Counted from the stretch's first letter, positions 34,290-42,798 are shown. The stretch is DNA of 64,000 nt from Clostridium_AB sp036639235 (GCF_036639235.1 NZ_JAVWJB010000003.1:1-64000); one strand, 5' to 3'. Translations and numbers: made by a program. The notes: generated from the sequence alone by a model not told the origin.

Positions 34290-34442
34290 ATGGCAGATAA
34301 GAACATCGTATGTAAAGACTGCGGATCAGAATTCGTATTCACTGAGGGAGAGCAAGAATTCTACAGAGAAAAAGGATTCGAAAACGATCCAGTTAGATGC
34401 CCAGATTGCAGAAGAGCAAGAAAGCAACAAAGAAACAACTAA
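34290..34442 (+). CDS. Small zinc-ribbon protein
   Basis: A 50-residue protein (MADKNIVCKDCGSEF...) with two CxxC pairs, C8/C11 and C37/C40, a classic zinc ribbon, followed by a basic Arg/Gln tail suitable for nucleic-acid contact. C-ending codons (AAC, TTC, GAC, TGC) are unusually common for this AT-rich genome, a sign of high expression. GGAGGT precedes ATG 34290 after a structured leader, and a strong terminator follows. Confidence 0.9.
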   Translation: MADKNIVCKDCGSEFVFTEGEQEFYREKGFENDPVRCPDCRRARKQQRNN

Positions 34443-34455
34443 TAACGAGTTTTTC

Positions 34456-34485
34456 AAGGTTATAGCCTAGCTATAACCTTTTTTT
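34456..34485 (+). terminator. Terminator after the zinc-ribbon gene
   Basis: AAGGTTATAGC/GCTATAACCTT perfect 11-bp stem, 3-nt loop, T-run. Confidence 0.93.
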
Positions 34486-34502
34486 AATATCCAAAAACAC
34501 TT

Positions 34503-34530
34503 AAGGACGTATGAAATTCCATACGTCCTT
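34503..34530 (-). terminator. Terminator of the DEAD-box gene
   Basis: AAGGACGTATG/CATACGTCCTT perfect 11-bp stem directly after the stop on the minus strand. Confidence 0.85.
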
Positions 34531-34533
34531 TAT

Positions 34534-35643
34534 TTATAGAGTTATTTCTCTTCTTGGTATTTTGTATTCTATAGCAGTTTCTATGTCTTTAAGCAATCTC
34601 ATATCTTTTTGAGCTGCAAAAAGGCAAGTATAACCAGTATCCCCACGTCTTCCTGTTCTACCGATTCTATGAATATATATCTCGGGAGTTTCAGGCATGT
34701 CATAGTTATATATATGACTAACACCTTCAATATCAAGTCCCCTTGATGCAACATCTGTAGCTATAAGGTATTGAAGCTTAGCATCTCTAAATGACTTAAT
34801 TATTCTTTCACGTTTTGACTGCTTTATATCACTATGGATAATATCACAATTATAACCCTTACTTTTCATAGCTTCTTCAAGAACATCAGCACGACGCTTA
34901 GTACGACAGAAGATAATAGCTAGGAAAGGATTATCTTCATTAAGTGCTGTTAGAAGAGAGTCCTGCTTGTGACGGTCACTTGTTTCTACAACTTCCTGCT
35001 TAATATTAGTTAAAGTTATTTCTTCAGATTCAACGGAAACATTTATAGGTTCAGTTGTATATCTATAAGCAAGTTTCTTAACGTCTGAATTTAGGGTTGC
35101 AGAGAAGCATAGGGTTTGACGCTTCTTTGGAAGTTGACGCTCTACCTTTTCAACATCATTTTTAAATCCCATAAGAAGCATTTGGTCAGCTTCATCTATA
35201 ACAAAAGACTTAACCTTAGATAAGTCAACAGTTCCTCGATTAATATGATCTATTAGTCTTCCAGGGGTAGCTACTATAACATGTACTCCCCTTGTAAGCT
35301 TTTTAAGCTGCTGATTAACATCACGTCCACCATATACAGCTAGTGTATTAATACCTCTGTATTCAGCAAACTTCTCACATTCTTTAGATATTTGAAGTGC
35401 CAGTTCACGTGTTGGAGTTAATACAAGTAGCTGTGGGTATGATAAATTAGTGTTAATATTTTCGAATATAGGTAGTAAAAAAGCAAGGGTTTTACCTGTA
35501 CCAGTTTGAGCCTCACCTATAACGTCTTTGCCTTCTTTAATAGGAATTATAGCCTCACACTGAATTTCTGTAGGAGTGCTTATTCCGTGTTTTTTAAGGA
35601 CGCTAACTGCGTCATCATTTATTCCAAGTGTTTTAAAATTCAT
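34534..35643 (-). CDS. DEAD-box RNA helicase
   Basis: A 369-residue ATP-dependent RNA helicase: Q-motif (F..LGI...PTEIQ), Walker A AQTGTGKT, PTRELA, DEAD (VIDEADQML), SAT (FSATL), and motif VI HRIGRTGR. It consists of the helicase core only, without the basic C-terminal extension of CshA/DeaD-type enzymes, so target choice probably depends on partners. Such helicases help ribosome assembly and cold adaptation. It is convergent with the zinc-ribbon gene. Confidence 0.95.
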   Translation of the reverse strand: MNFKTLGINDDAVSVLKKHGISTPTEIQCEAIIPIKEGKDVIGEAQTGTGKTLAFLLPIFENINTNLSYPQLLVLTPTRELALQISKECEKFAEYRGINTLAVYGGRDVNQQLKKLTRGVHVIVATPGRLIDHINRGTVDLSKVKSFVIDEADQMLLMGFKNDVEKVERQLPKKRQTLCFSATLNSDVKKLAYRYTTEPINVSVESEEITLTNIKQEVVETSDRHKQDSLLTALNEDNPFLAIIFCRTKRRADVLEEAMKSKGYNCDIIHSDIKQSKRERIIKSFRDAKLQYLIATDVASRGLDIEGVSHIYNYDMPETPEIYIHRIGRTGRRGDTGYTCLFAAQKDMRLLKDIETAIEYKIPRREITL

Positions 35644-35808
35644 TTAATCAACCTTTCAATAGGGGTTTTGTATTATTATTTATCAACTAATAATATCATA
35701 TATTCAATATACACACAAAGATAGGGTTATATTTTAAATAATATATTGCCATATATTTAATAAGGTAATATAATTTTTGTAAATGTAGTATTAATTTATA
35801 CTACATAA
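35644..35808. other. Upstream region of helicase and RNA locus
   Basis: An AT-rich divergent region. A 9-bp inverted repeat, ATGTAGTAT/ATACTACAT (35783-35791, 35798-35806), overlaps a -10-like TATACT (35797-35802) that could start the downstream RNA near 35809. Confidence 0.4.
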
Positions 35809-36027
35809 AATATTCAGTCCGAGCTGACTAACCTAAGGCTTTTGTTATGGTTATATGCCAATGGGTGCTATTGGAAACGAAGGTGCCTCTCGTATTTAGA
35901 AAGGATTAGAATTATAATTTGCAAAAAAGATAGTTAAAACTATTATTTTTTGGTATGCCGTAAATTATGATTATTACCTTCTAGATTGGATTGAATTTAT
36001 ATTAATCCTAATTTAGGAGGATTTTTT
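35809..36027 (+). ncRNA. Unidentified structured RNA with attenuator-like 3' end
   Basis: An island clearly richer in G+C than its surroundings (about 35815-35900). Its stems are TAACC/GGTTA (35829-35833, 35849-35853), CCAAT/ATTGG (35858-35862, 35870-35874) and ACGA/TCGT (35877-35880, 35890-35893), and AGGC near 35837 could pair with GCCT near 35886. Downstream, GGATT (35988-35992) can pair with AATCC (36004-36008), while AATCCT (36004-36009) can alternatively pair with AGGATT (36018-36023) ahead of a T-run. Such mutually exclusive pairing is typical of riboswitch attenuators. I could not match it to any class I know. Confidence 0.5.
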
Positions 36028-36053
36028 GTTTTTATATGTGAAGGGCTCTACTA

Positions 36054-36275
36054 TTGTATAAGGAACTAAGTAGTGATTATTATCCACCTAAAACATTTCA
36101 TGTAAATAATCATATTAAACTTATATATAATAGTAGGAAATTGATTTCTATACCGAAAAGGCAACATCCTTTAAATGCTTATATAGGTAGAGAAAACATT
36201 TACATATACAAAATAAAAAAATCCAAAAGTTATAGCCTTCAAGTTGGAGGCGTGCTGATATACTCTACATATTAG
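36054..36275 (+). CDS. Small basic ORF after the structured RNA (uncertain)
   Basis: A 73-residue Lys/Tyr-rich ORF with start TTG 36054 and a weak GAAGGG site 8 nt upstream. It contains KRQHPLNAYIGRENIYIYK. No family recognised. Its stop lies inside the strong terminator at 36272-36304, so it is transcribed if the upstream attenuator is read through. It may instead be non-coding. Confidence 0.3.
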   Translation: MYKELSSDYYPPKTFHVNNHIKLIYNSRKLISIPKRQHPLNAYIGRENIYIYKIKKSKSYSLQVGGVLIYSTY

Positions 36276-36312
36276 GGGATAGTAAATTAATTACTATCCC
36301 CTAATTTATTTT
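36272..36312 (+). terminator. Terminator after the structured-RNA transcript
   Basis: TTAGGGGATAGTAA and its exact complement give a 14-bp stem with a 5-nt loop, followed by T-rich sequence. Confidence 0.9.
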
Positions 36313-36530
36313 TAACCAATTTGTATATAAAAAAACATACTTTACTTTTTAAGTTATTTTGTTATACAATACTAAATTATAAGCAAAGTTGAAAACAGAT
36401 ATCAATAATATTATAATGTATTTAATAATAATTATTGATTTATATTTTGTTAAAATATATTTATTTATGGGTTATCAGGTGGTAAAATAAATCATAAATA
36501 AAAATCTCAAGGAAAGTAAGGGTGCTTAAA

Positions 36531-37499
36531 ATGAAGATAGGAATAGTAGGTTATGGAAATTTAGGAAGAGGGGTAGAGAAGTCAATTGCCCAAAATCCTG
36601 ATATGGAACTAGTAGCTATATTTACAAGAAGAGAGGTTTCAACAGTAGATGGAGCTAGTTCAAAAATGGTACATATTTCAAAAATTGAAGAATACAAAGG
36701 AAAAATTGATGTAATGATCCTTTGTGGTGGTTCAGCAACAGATCTTGCAGAGCAAGGACCAGCAATATCAAAAATGTTTAACACTGTAGACAGCTTTGAT
36801 ACACATGCTAAGATACCTGAGTATTTTGATAGTGTTGATGCATCAGCTAAGTCAGGTGGAAATTTAAGCGTTATTTCAGTAGGTTGGGACCCAGGTCTAT
36901 TCTCACTTAATAGACTACTTGCACTTTCAGTACTACCAGTTGGTAACGAGTATACTTTCTGGGGTAAGGGAGTTAGTCAAGGACATTCAGACGCTATAAG
37001 AAGAGTTGAGGGAGTTAAGAACGGTATTCAGTACACAGTTCCAACAGATAAAGCCCTTGAACTAGTAAGAAGCGGAAGTAATCCAGAACTTACAACAAGA
37101 GAAAAGCATGAAAGAGTATGTTATGTTGTTGCAGAAGAGGGTGCTGACCTTAATAGAATTCAAGATGAAATTAAGAACATGCCTAACTACTTTGCAGATT
37201 ACAATACAACAGTTAACTTTATATCAGAAGATGAGCTTAAGAAGAACCATGCAGGTATTCCACACGGTGGATTTGTTATTAGAACAGGTATTACTGGTGA
37301 AAACACTAAGCAAAAGATTGAGTTCTCACTAGAACTTGGAAGCAATCCAGAGTTTACTGCAAGTGTATTAACTGCATATGCAAGGGCTATATACAAAATG
37401 GCTGCAGAAGGTAAGAAGGGTGCTGTTACAGTATTTGACGTACCATTTGGATATCTTTCACCAAAGTCAGCAGCAGAACTAAGAAAAGAGCTTCTATAA
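36531..37499 (+). CDS. ddh: meso-Diaminopimelate D-dehydrogenase
   Basis: A 322-residue NADPH enzyme that converts tetrahydrodipicolinate plus ammonia directly to meso-diaminopimelate for peptidoglycan and lysine. The N-terminal Rossmann motif is GIVGYGNLGRG. The substrate-domain hallmarks DSFDTHAKIPEYFD and SVGWDPGLFSLNRL are present. ATG 36531 is used because of its spacing from AAGGGTG; a GTG three codons upstream overlaps that site. It stands alone between two terminators. Confidence 0.95.
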   Translation: MKIGIVGYGNLGRGVEKSIAQNPDMELVAIFTRREVSTVDGASSKMVHISKIEEYKGKIDVMILCGGSATDLAEQGPAISKMFNTVDSFDTHAKIPEYFDSVDASAKSGGNLSVISVGWDPGLFSLNRLLALSVLPVGNEYTFWGKGVSQGHSDAIRRVEGVKNGIQYTVPTDKALELVRSGSNPELTTREKHERVCYVVAEEGADLNRIQDEIKNMPNYFADYNTTVNFISEDELKKNHAGIPHGGFVIRTGITGENTKQKIEFSLELGSNPEFTASVLTAYARAIYKMAAEGKKGAVTVFDVPFGYLSPKSAAELRKELL

Positions 37500-37525
37500 T
37501 TTTAAAAAAAACAATTTTAATTAAT

Positions 37526-37557
37526 AAAAACTACCTTAATTTTTTTAAGGTAGTTTT
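37526..37557 (+). terminator. Terminator after ddh
   Basis: AAAACTACCTTAA/TTAAGGTAGTTTT 13-bp stem, T-rich loop and tail. Confidence 0.9.
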
Positions 37558-37578
37558 CTTTATATTTTAAATTTTATA

Positions 37579-37606
37579 TTGACAATCCCTATTAAAAGTG
37601 TATTAT
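37579..37606 (+). promoter_or_regulatory. Sigma-A promoter of the ECF S-component gene
   Basis: TTGACA (37579-37584), 16-bp spacer, TATTAT (37601-37606). The roughly 50-nt leader shows no riboswitch fold. Confidence 0.65.
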
Positions 37607-37662
37607 ATTTGTAGAAATTATTGATTATAATTGTATCCATACATTTATAGGGGGGAAGAGAT

Positions 37663-38181
37663 ATGAGAAGTAATACTAAGATATTAGTGCAGACAGCATT
37701 AGGAGTAGCACTAGTTACACTATGTACAATGGTAATAAAAATACCAATACCATCAACACAAGGATATGTTAATGTTGGAGATGCTATGATATTTGCACTG
37801 GCGATTTCTCTTGGGAAAAAAAGAGCTGCTTTAGCCGGGGGAGTTGGAGCATGTATTGCAGATATTTTACTTGGAGCAGCAATTTATGCACCTGCAACAT
37901 TAATAATTAAGGCTGTAGAAGGATATGTGTGTGGGATTATTTATGAGAACATTAAGGAAAAGAGTACATTAACAGGTACGATAGTATCTTGCTTAATTGG
38001 TGGGCTTGTTATGGTAGTAGGTTACTTTGGATATGAAGCTATATTATACGGTTATATACCAGCAGCTGCTGCAATAATACCTAACCTAATTCAAGGAGGG
38101 GCAAGCTTAATTATTGCAGTTCCTTTAAGTAAGTTGTTAACTAAAACAGTACAAAAGCTTGAAATAAGTAGCGCAGCTTAA
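37663..38181 (+). CDS. ECF transporter S component
   Basis: A 172-residue integral membrane protein with about six helices, small-residue-rich and Lys-ended, typical of substrate-binding S components of energy-coupling-factor vitamin transporters (VNVGDAMIFALAISLGKKRAALAGGVGACIADIL). ECF A and T genes are not in the window, so it probably shares a module encoded elsewhere. The substrate cannot be read. GGGGGGAAGAG precedes ATG 37663. Confidence 0.88.
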   Translation: MRSNTKILVQTALGVALVTLCTMVIKIPIPSTQGYVNVGDAMIFALAISLGKKRAALAGGVGACIADILLGAAIYAPATLIIKAVEGYVCGIIYENIKEKSTLTGTIVSCLIGGLVMVVGYFGYEAILYGYIPAAAAIIPNLIQGGASLIIAVPLSKLLTKTVQKLEISSAA

Positions 38182-38192
38182 TATATAAAATT

Positions 38193-38218
38193 AAGGGAAT
38201 GACAAATGTCATTCCCTT
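38193..38218. terminator. Bidirectional terminator
   Basis: AAGGGAATGACA/TGTCATTCCCTT with only two bases between arms, placed between convergent genes. Confidence 0.88.
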
Positions 38219-38223
38219 TTATT

Positions 38224-39177
38224 TTAGTTTGTGTATTTTTGTATAAAACTATTAACTGTTTTAAAGTAGAGACTAGGGTTAACCCCTGACGATTTACCAT
38301 GTTCAGCACCTTTTATTATTAGTTTTTCTTTCTCTCCACTATGTGCATTATAAAGTGTATCTACCATTTCAAATGGAACGAAGTCGTCCTTATCTCCATG
38401 AATAAATAACATAGGTAGTTTAGTTTTCTCTATTTGCTTAACAGCAGATGCAGCATCAAGTGAATAGCCTGCTCTATATTTAACTAGTAAATTAGATGCA
38501 TTTAGTATAGGGAAGCTTGGTAAATTAAATTTATTGTTAAGATGATATGAGAATTGATTCCATGCAGAAGTGTATCCACAGTCCTCAACAACTCCCTTTA
38601 CATTGATTGGAAGGTTTTCCCCACTTGTCATCATAACAGTTGCAGCTCCCATTGAAACTCCATGTAGAATGATTTCGGCATTATTATATTTTGAGGTAAT
38701 ATAATCTATCCACTTTACAATATCGAGTCTATCATCCCATCCCATACCGACATACTCTCCGTCACTTTTGCCATGGCCACGTAAATCAGGAAGAAGCACA
38801 TTATATCCTAAATAGTTAAACTGCCTTGCATAGGTGTCCATATTCTTACTACTATTATTATATCCATGAACAGAAATTACCCACACATTACTTTCTTTTT
38901 TAGGCTTTATTTCATACCCATATAGATTTAAATTATCAAATGATTTTATATTAATTTCCTTTTTGTTTGAGGCTTTTTCTAGCCACTGCTTGTCTGTATA
39001 GCCATTAACTACAACTGAAGACTCCTTAAGTCCACCATCATTAAAAACCATATCCTTAGGTGTATTAGGATTAAGGGCTAGATTATAAAAAAAGTTTGCA
39101 ATAAAATATAGTCCTATAAAAGTTACAGTTGTTACTACAACTAATATAATTAATAGAATTTTTTTAGGTTTTGTCAA
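38224..39177 (-). CDS. Membrane-anchored alpha/beta hydrolase
   Basis: A 317-residue serine hydrolase with an N-terminal signal anchor (about 5-30). The catalytic triad is visible: Ser in LHGVSMGAAT (GxSxG), Asp in FIHGDKDDFVP and His in KGAEHGKSS. An oxyanion-hole HGYN lies near residue 105. It resembles the YqkD/BEM46-type extracellular-facing hydrolases of Firmicutes, whose substrates are unknown. Confidence 0.9.
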   Translation of the reverse strand: MTKPKKILLIILVVVTTVTFIGLYFIANFFYNLALNPNTPKDMVFNDGGLKESSVVVNGYTDKQWLEKASNKKEINIKSFDNLNLYGYEIKPKKESNVWVISVHGYNNSSKNMDTYARQFNYLGYNVLLPDLRGHGKSDGEYVGMGWDDRLDIVKWIDYITSKYNNAEIILHGVSMGAATVMMTSGENLPINVKGVVEDCGYTSAWNQFSYHLNNKFNLPSFPILNASNLLVKYRAGYSLDAASAVKQIEKTKLPMLFIHGDKDDFVPFEMVDTLYNAHSGEKEKLIIKGAEHGKSSGVNPSLYFKTVNSFIQKYTN

Positions 39178-39338
39178 ATTAGTACCCCCCTTTACTTCCT
39201 TATAATATAACTATAAATTAAAATACAATATTTGTCTTTAAAATTTATAATGTAGTTAGATAAATAATTGTTTTTCATTGACAAAAAATATATTAAGTGA
39301 ATAAAATAAGATATGCTTTAATTTTATAGGAGGTAATT

Positions 39339-39659
39339 ATGAATAATAAAATTAATGGAGCCCAGTACAAAGATCTTAATGTTAATGAAATTGATTCTAT
39401 AGTAGAGGACTTAGCTCTTATTGATATAAGAGAGCCGGATGAATATAATAGAGGACACTTACCAAGTGCTAAGAATATACCTATGAAGCAGCTTATTGAG
39501 TTTGCAGATGATTATTTAGATAAGTCTAAGGAGTATCATATTGTATGTCACTCAGGAGGGAGAAGTGCTAGAATATGTAGATTTCTTGCTTCAAGTGGAT
39601 TCAATGTTGTTAATTTAGCAGGTGGAACTATGGAATACAAAGGAAAAATAATTAAATAA
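39339..39659 (+). CDS. Single-domain rhodanese-like protein
   Basis: A 106-residue sulfurtransferase domain. The active-site loop is C70-HSGGR, with the CH2A motif DIREPDEYNRGHLPSAKNIP. It likely carries persulfide sulfur. AGGAGG precedes ATG 39339. It sits 149 bp before the sulfur-requiring biotin operon, which may be coincidental. Confidence 0.92.
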   Translation: MNNKINGAQYKDLNVNEIDSIVEDLALIDIREPDEYNRGHLPSAKNIPMKQLIEFADDYLDKSKEYHIVCHSGGRSARICRFLASSGFNVVNLAGGTMEYKGKIIK

Positions 39660-39673
39660 TTTTTTTACTAAGA

Positions 39674-39693
39674 TTATACCCCTAGTAGGTATA
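39674..39693. promoter_or_regulatory. CsoR/CstR-like imperfect palindrome
   Basis: TTATACC...GGTATAA arms around CCTAGTA resemble the perfect palindrome at 45798-45818 (TATACCCC on the left, two mismatches on the right). It may be an operator or just the first hairpin after the rhodanese gene. Confidence 0.3.
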
Positions 39694-39698
39694 AATTA

Positions 39699-39748
39699 GG
39701 GTATTGTTAACTATGAGTTTATAACAGAGGTTGACAATACCCTTTTTT
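39699..39748. promoter_or_regulatory. Dyad before bioBDA: terminator and BirA-like operator
   Basis: GGGTATTGTTAAC (39699-39711) faces GTTGACAATACCC (39730-39742), 13-bp arms with one mismatch, followed by six T. It is a good intrinsic terminator for the rhodanese gene. The inner arms TTGTTAACT and GGTTGACAA, spaced 16 bp, also resemble the biotin repressor BirA operator. TTGACA in the right arm could be the -35 of the bio promoter, with a -10-like element at 39750-39758. Confidence 0.5.
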
Positions 39749-39807
39749 ATATGATATTTTTGAATGAAGATTTTTGATCAATATTATCATCTAAGAGGGG
39801 GATAGCA

Positions 39808-40773
39808 ATGGATATTAATAAGCTTGTAGATAGTATTATAGAAGGATATAAATTAACTCGGAGTGAAGCGTTAGAATTGTATAATGGTAGACTAGAAGAC
39901 TTAATTAGTGGTGCAACTAGAATTAGGGAGAACATAAAGGGAAACAACTTTGATTTGTGTACTATTATTAATGGTAAAAGTGGTAAGTGTAGTGAGGATT
40001 GTAAGTACTGTTCACAGTCAGCCCACTATAATACAGGGGCTAAAGTGTATCCTATGCTACCTTTAGAGGAAATAGTTAATAATGCACTTAAAAGTCATAT
40101 TGATGGCATTAATAGATTTTCAATTGTTACATCTGGAAAAAGGCTTTCAGACAAGGATTTAGACTATGTATGTAAATGCTATGAGAAAATTAAGTCCCTT
40201 TGTTCTATTAAGTTATGTGCTTCACATGGACTTTTATCTTATAAGGACTTTAAAAAGCTTAAAAAAGCAGGGGTTACTAGATACCATAATAATTTAGAAA
40301 CATCAGCTAATTACTTTAAAAATATTTGTACAACCCACAGCTATGAGGAAAAGATAGAGTCTATTAAAGAAGCTCAAAGTGCAGGACTTGTAGTATGTAG
40401 TGGAGGTATATTTGGACTTGGAGAAGGTTTTGAAGATAGAGTAGATATGGCGATTCAGCTTAGAGAACTTAATATTACTACGGTTCCTATAAATATTCTA
40501 AATCCAATTTTAGGGACTCCACTTGAAAATAATAAGATTTTAGATCAGGAGGATATTATAAAAAGCATTGCTATATATAGATTTTTACTTCCTACAGCAG
40601 ATCTTAGACTAGCAGGTGGAAGAATAATATTAGAGGATAATGGAGCTGCGGCAATTAAGGCAGGAATTAATGCTGCTATAACAGGAAATATGTTAACAAC
40701 ACTTGGTAGCACCGTTGAAGATGATGTTAAAATGGTATCTAACCTTGGATTTAGTGTAGGGTATTATGAGTAG
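39808..40773 (+). CDS. bioB: Biotin synthase
   Basis: A 321-residue radical SAM enzyme inserting sulfur into dethiobiotin. The 4Fe-4S motif is C61-x3-C65-x2-C68 (CSEDCKYC), and SQSAHYNTG, YHNNLETS and CSGGIFGLGE are characteristic. The last part (LRLAGGR) contributes the Arg bound to the 2Fe-2S cluster. It is the first gene of a bioB-bioD-bioA operon and overlaps bioD by 8 bp. Confidence 0.97.
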   Translation: MDINKLVDSIIEGYKLTRSEALELYNGRLEDLISGATRIRENIKGNNFDLCTIINGKSGKCSEDCKYCSQSAHYNTGAKVYPMLPLEEIVNNALKSHIDGINRFSIVTSGKRLSDKDLDYVCKCYEKIKSLCSIKLCASHGLLSYKDFKKLKKAGVTRYHNNLETSANYFKNICTTHSYEEKIESIKEAQSAGLVVCSGGIFGLGEGFEDRVDMAIQLRELNITTVPINILNPILGTPLENNKILDQEDIIKSIAIYRFLLPTADLRLAGGRIILEDNGAAAIKAGINAAITGNMLTTLGSTVEDDVKMVSNLGFSVGYYE

Positions 40774-41446
40774 GGGTTTATTTATAACTGGAACTTCTAC
40801 TGATATAGGTAAAACATATATAACATCAAGTATTAATAAGATTCTTTATGATGCAGGGTATAATACAGCCTATTATAAACCTGCATTAAGTGGAGCAGAT
40901 GAAATTAATGGACAAGTTGTATGTGATGCTACTAAGGTATTTGACAAGGTTAATATTAAAGTTGATTTAGAAAAGCACGTATCATATATTATGAAAATGC
41001 CAGCTTCCCCACATTTAGCATCAAGGGAAGAGGGAATATATATTAATATTAAAAAAATAGCAGATGATTTTTACAATTTAAGTGATAAATATGAGTATAT
41101 AACAGTTGAAGGATGCGGAGGAATAGTATGCCCTATTAGCCTAGATGAAACAAGACTAATGCAGGAAGACATAGTAAAAATGTTTAATTTAAATGCAATA
41201 ATAGTTAGTGATGCAGGTCTTGGAACTATTAACTCTACAGTTCTTACGGTTAACTATATGAAGAGTATTGGCATAGTAATTAAAGGAATAATTCTTAATA
41301 ATTTTATATATGGAGATGTTATACATGAGGATAATGCTAGGGTTATTAGCAGTATTACAAACATTCCTATTATTGATAAGGTAGAGAGGAATAAAGAGGT
41401 TAACTTATCACCAGAGATTATAGCTTCTTTATATGGTGTTGTTTAG
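40766..41446 (+). CDS. bioD: Dethiobiotin synthetase
   Basis: A 226-residue ATP-dependent ligase closing the ureido ring of dethiobiotin. The P-loop is GTSTDIGKT (9-17); VEGCGGIVCPI is the substrate-proximal motif. The start overlaps the end of bioB, and the last base of the stop is the first base of the bioA start. Confidence 0.96.
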   Translation: MSRGLFITGTSTDIGKTYITSSINKILYDAGYNTAYYKPALSGADEINGQVVCDATKVFDKVNIKVDLEKHVSYIMKMPASPHLASREEGIYINIKKIADDFYNLSDKYEYITVEGCGGIVCPISLDETRLMQEDIVKMFNLNAIIVSDAGLGTINSTVLTVNYMKSIGIVIKGIILNNFIYGDVIHEDNARVISSITNIPIIDKVERNKEVNLSPEIIASLYGVV

Positions 41447-42798
41447 TGAATTTAGTAGATAAGGACTTAGAATATATATGGCATCCATGTTCACAGATGA
41501 AGGATTATGAAGACCTTAAGCCTATTATAGTTGATAGGGGGAAGGGGGTATATCTATATGATATTGAAGGAAATAGCTATATAGATATAGTAAGCTCATG
41601 GTGGTGTAACCTATTTGGTCATAGTAATGAAATTATTAATGAGGCTGTGAAGAATCAGCTTGATAATTTAGAACATGTTATATTTGCCAACTTTTCAAAT
41701 AAGCCTGTAATTAACCTATGTACAAGGCTTCAAAAATATATGCCAAAGGGACTATGCAAGTATTTTTTCACAGATAACGGATCTGCTGCTGTAGAGGTTG
41801 CTATGAAAATGAGCTTTCAATATCATGCCCAAAATGGTAATGAAAGAAAAACTAGGTTTATGGCATTAGAGGATGGATATCATGGAGAAACACTTGGAGC
41901 ACTGTCTGCTGGAGGAGTAGATTTATACTCAAAAATATATAAGCCATTACTTTTAGATGTTATAAGAACTCCTGCACCGGATTGTTATAGATGTAAATAT
42001 AATAAAAGTAGAAATTCTTGCAGTGCAGAGTGTTTTGTAGAGGCGGAAGATATAATAAGAGAGAATGCAGACATGGTTTCAGGATTTTTAGTTGAGCCTC
42101 TACTTCAAGGAGCAGCTGGTATGAGAATATATCCACCTGTTTATCTTAAAAAGCTTAGTGAGGCTTGCAGACGATATAATATTCATCTTATAGTAGATGA
42201 AATAGCAACAGGGTTCTACAGAACAGGTAGGATGTTTGCAGCTGACTATGCAGGTATTACACCTGACTTTATGTGTTTATCAAAGGGGTTAACAGGTGGA
42301 TATATGCCAATGGCAATAACTATTACCACAAATGAAATATATAATGGATTTTATGATGATTATAATAAGCATAGAGCATTTATGCATAGCCATACATACT
42401 CAGGTAACCCTCTTGCAGCTGCAGCTGCAAATGCTGTTTTAGATATTTTAGAAGAGGGAAGTCTAGTTGAATCACTTAAGGATAAGGGAGAATATATAAA
42501 TGCTTTAATTAGTAGGGAATTTAAAGATAATAAATATGTTGGTGAAATTAGAAGTATAGGACTTATTAATGCAATTGAAATAGTGAAGGATAAGGACTCT
42601 AAGGAAGGGTTCAATAGCGACATTAGACTTGGATATCAAATATATAAAGAAGCATTAAGCAAGGGACTACTTTTAAGGCCACTTGGAAATATTATATATT
42701 TTAACCCACCACTTACAATTACCTATGAAGAAATAGAAAAGTCAATAAAGATATGTGTAGAGGCATTTAATATAATTGATGAGATTGTTAATAAATAA
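41446..42798 (+). CDS. bioA: Adenosylmethionine-8-amino-7-oxononanoate aminotransferase
   Basis: A 450-residue class III PLP aminotransferase making 7,8-diaminopelargonate. WHPCSQMKD at the N-terminus is the BioA signature; the PLP Lys is in LSKGLTGGYMP, with DEIATGFYRTG before it. The start is GTG 41446, overlapping the bioD stop by one base. No bioF, bioW or bioC is present, so the operon covers only the last three steps. Confidence 0.96.
   Translation: MNLVDKDLEYIWHPCSQMKDYEDLKPIIVDRGKGVYLYDIEGNSYIDIVSSWWCNLFGHSNEIINEAVKNQLDNLEHVIFANFSNKPVINLCTRLQKYMPKGLCKYFFTDNGSAAVEVAMKMSFQYHAQNGNERKTRFMALEDGYHGETLGALSAGGVDLYSKIYKPLLLDVIRTPAPDCYRCKYNKSRNSCSAECFVEAEDIIRENADMVSGFLVEPLLQGAAGMRIYPPVYLKKLSEACRRYNIHLIVDEIATGFYRTGRMFAADYAGITPDFMCLSKGLTGGYMPMAITITTNEIYNGFYDDYNKHRAFMHSHTYSGNPLAAAAANAVLDILEEGSLVESLKDKGEYINALISREFKDNKYVGEIRSIGLINAIEIVKDKDSKEGFNSDIRLGYQIYKEALSKGLLLRPLGNIIYFNPPLTITYEEIEKSIKICVEAFNIIDEIVNK

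Noticed and set aside
35815..35893. Hammerhead ribozyme
   Set aside because: CTGACTA and GGAAAC resemble core pieces, but the CTGANGA core is broken and the three stems do not close properly.
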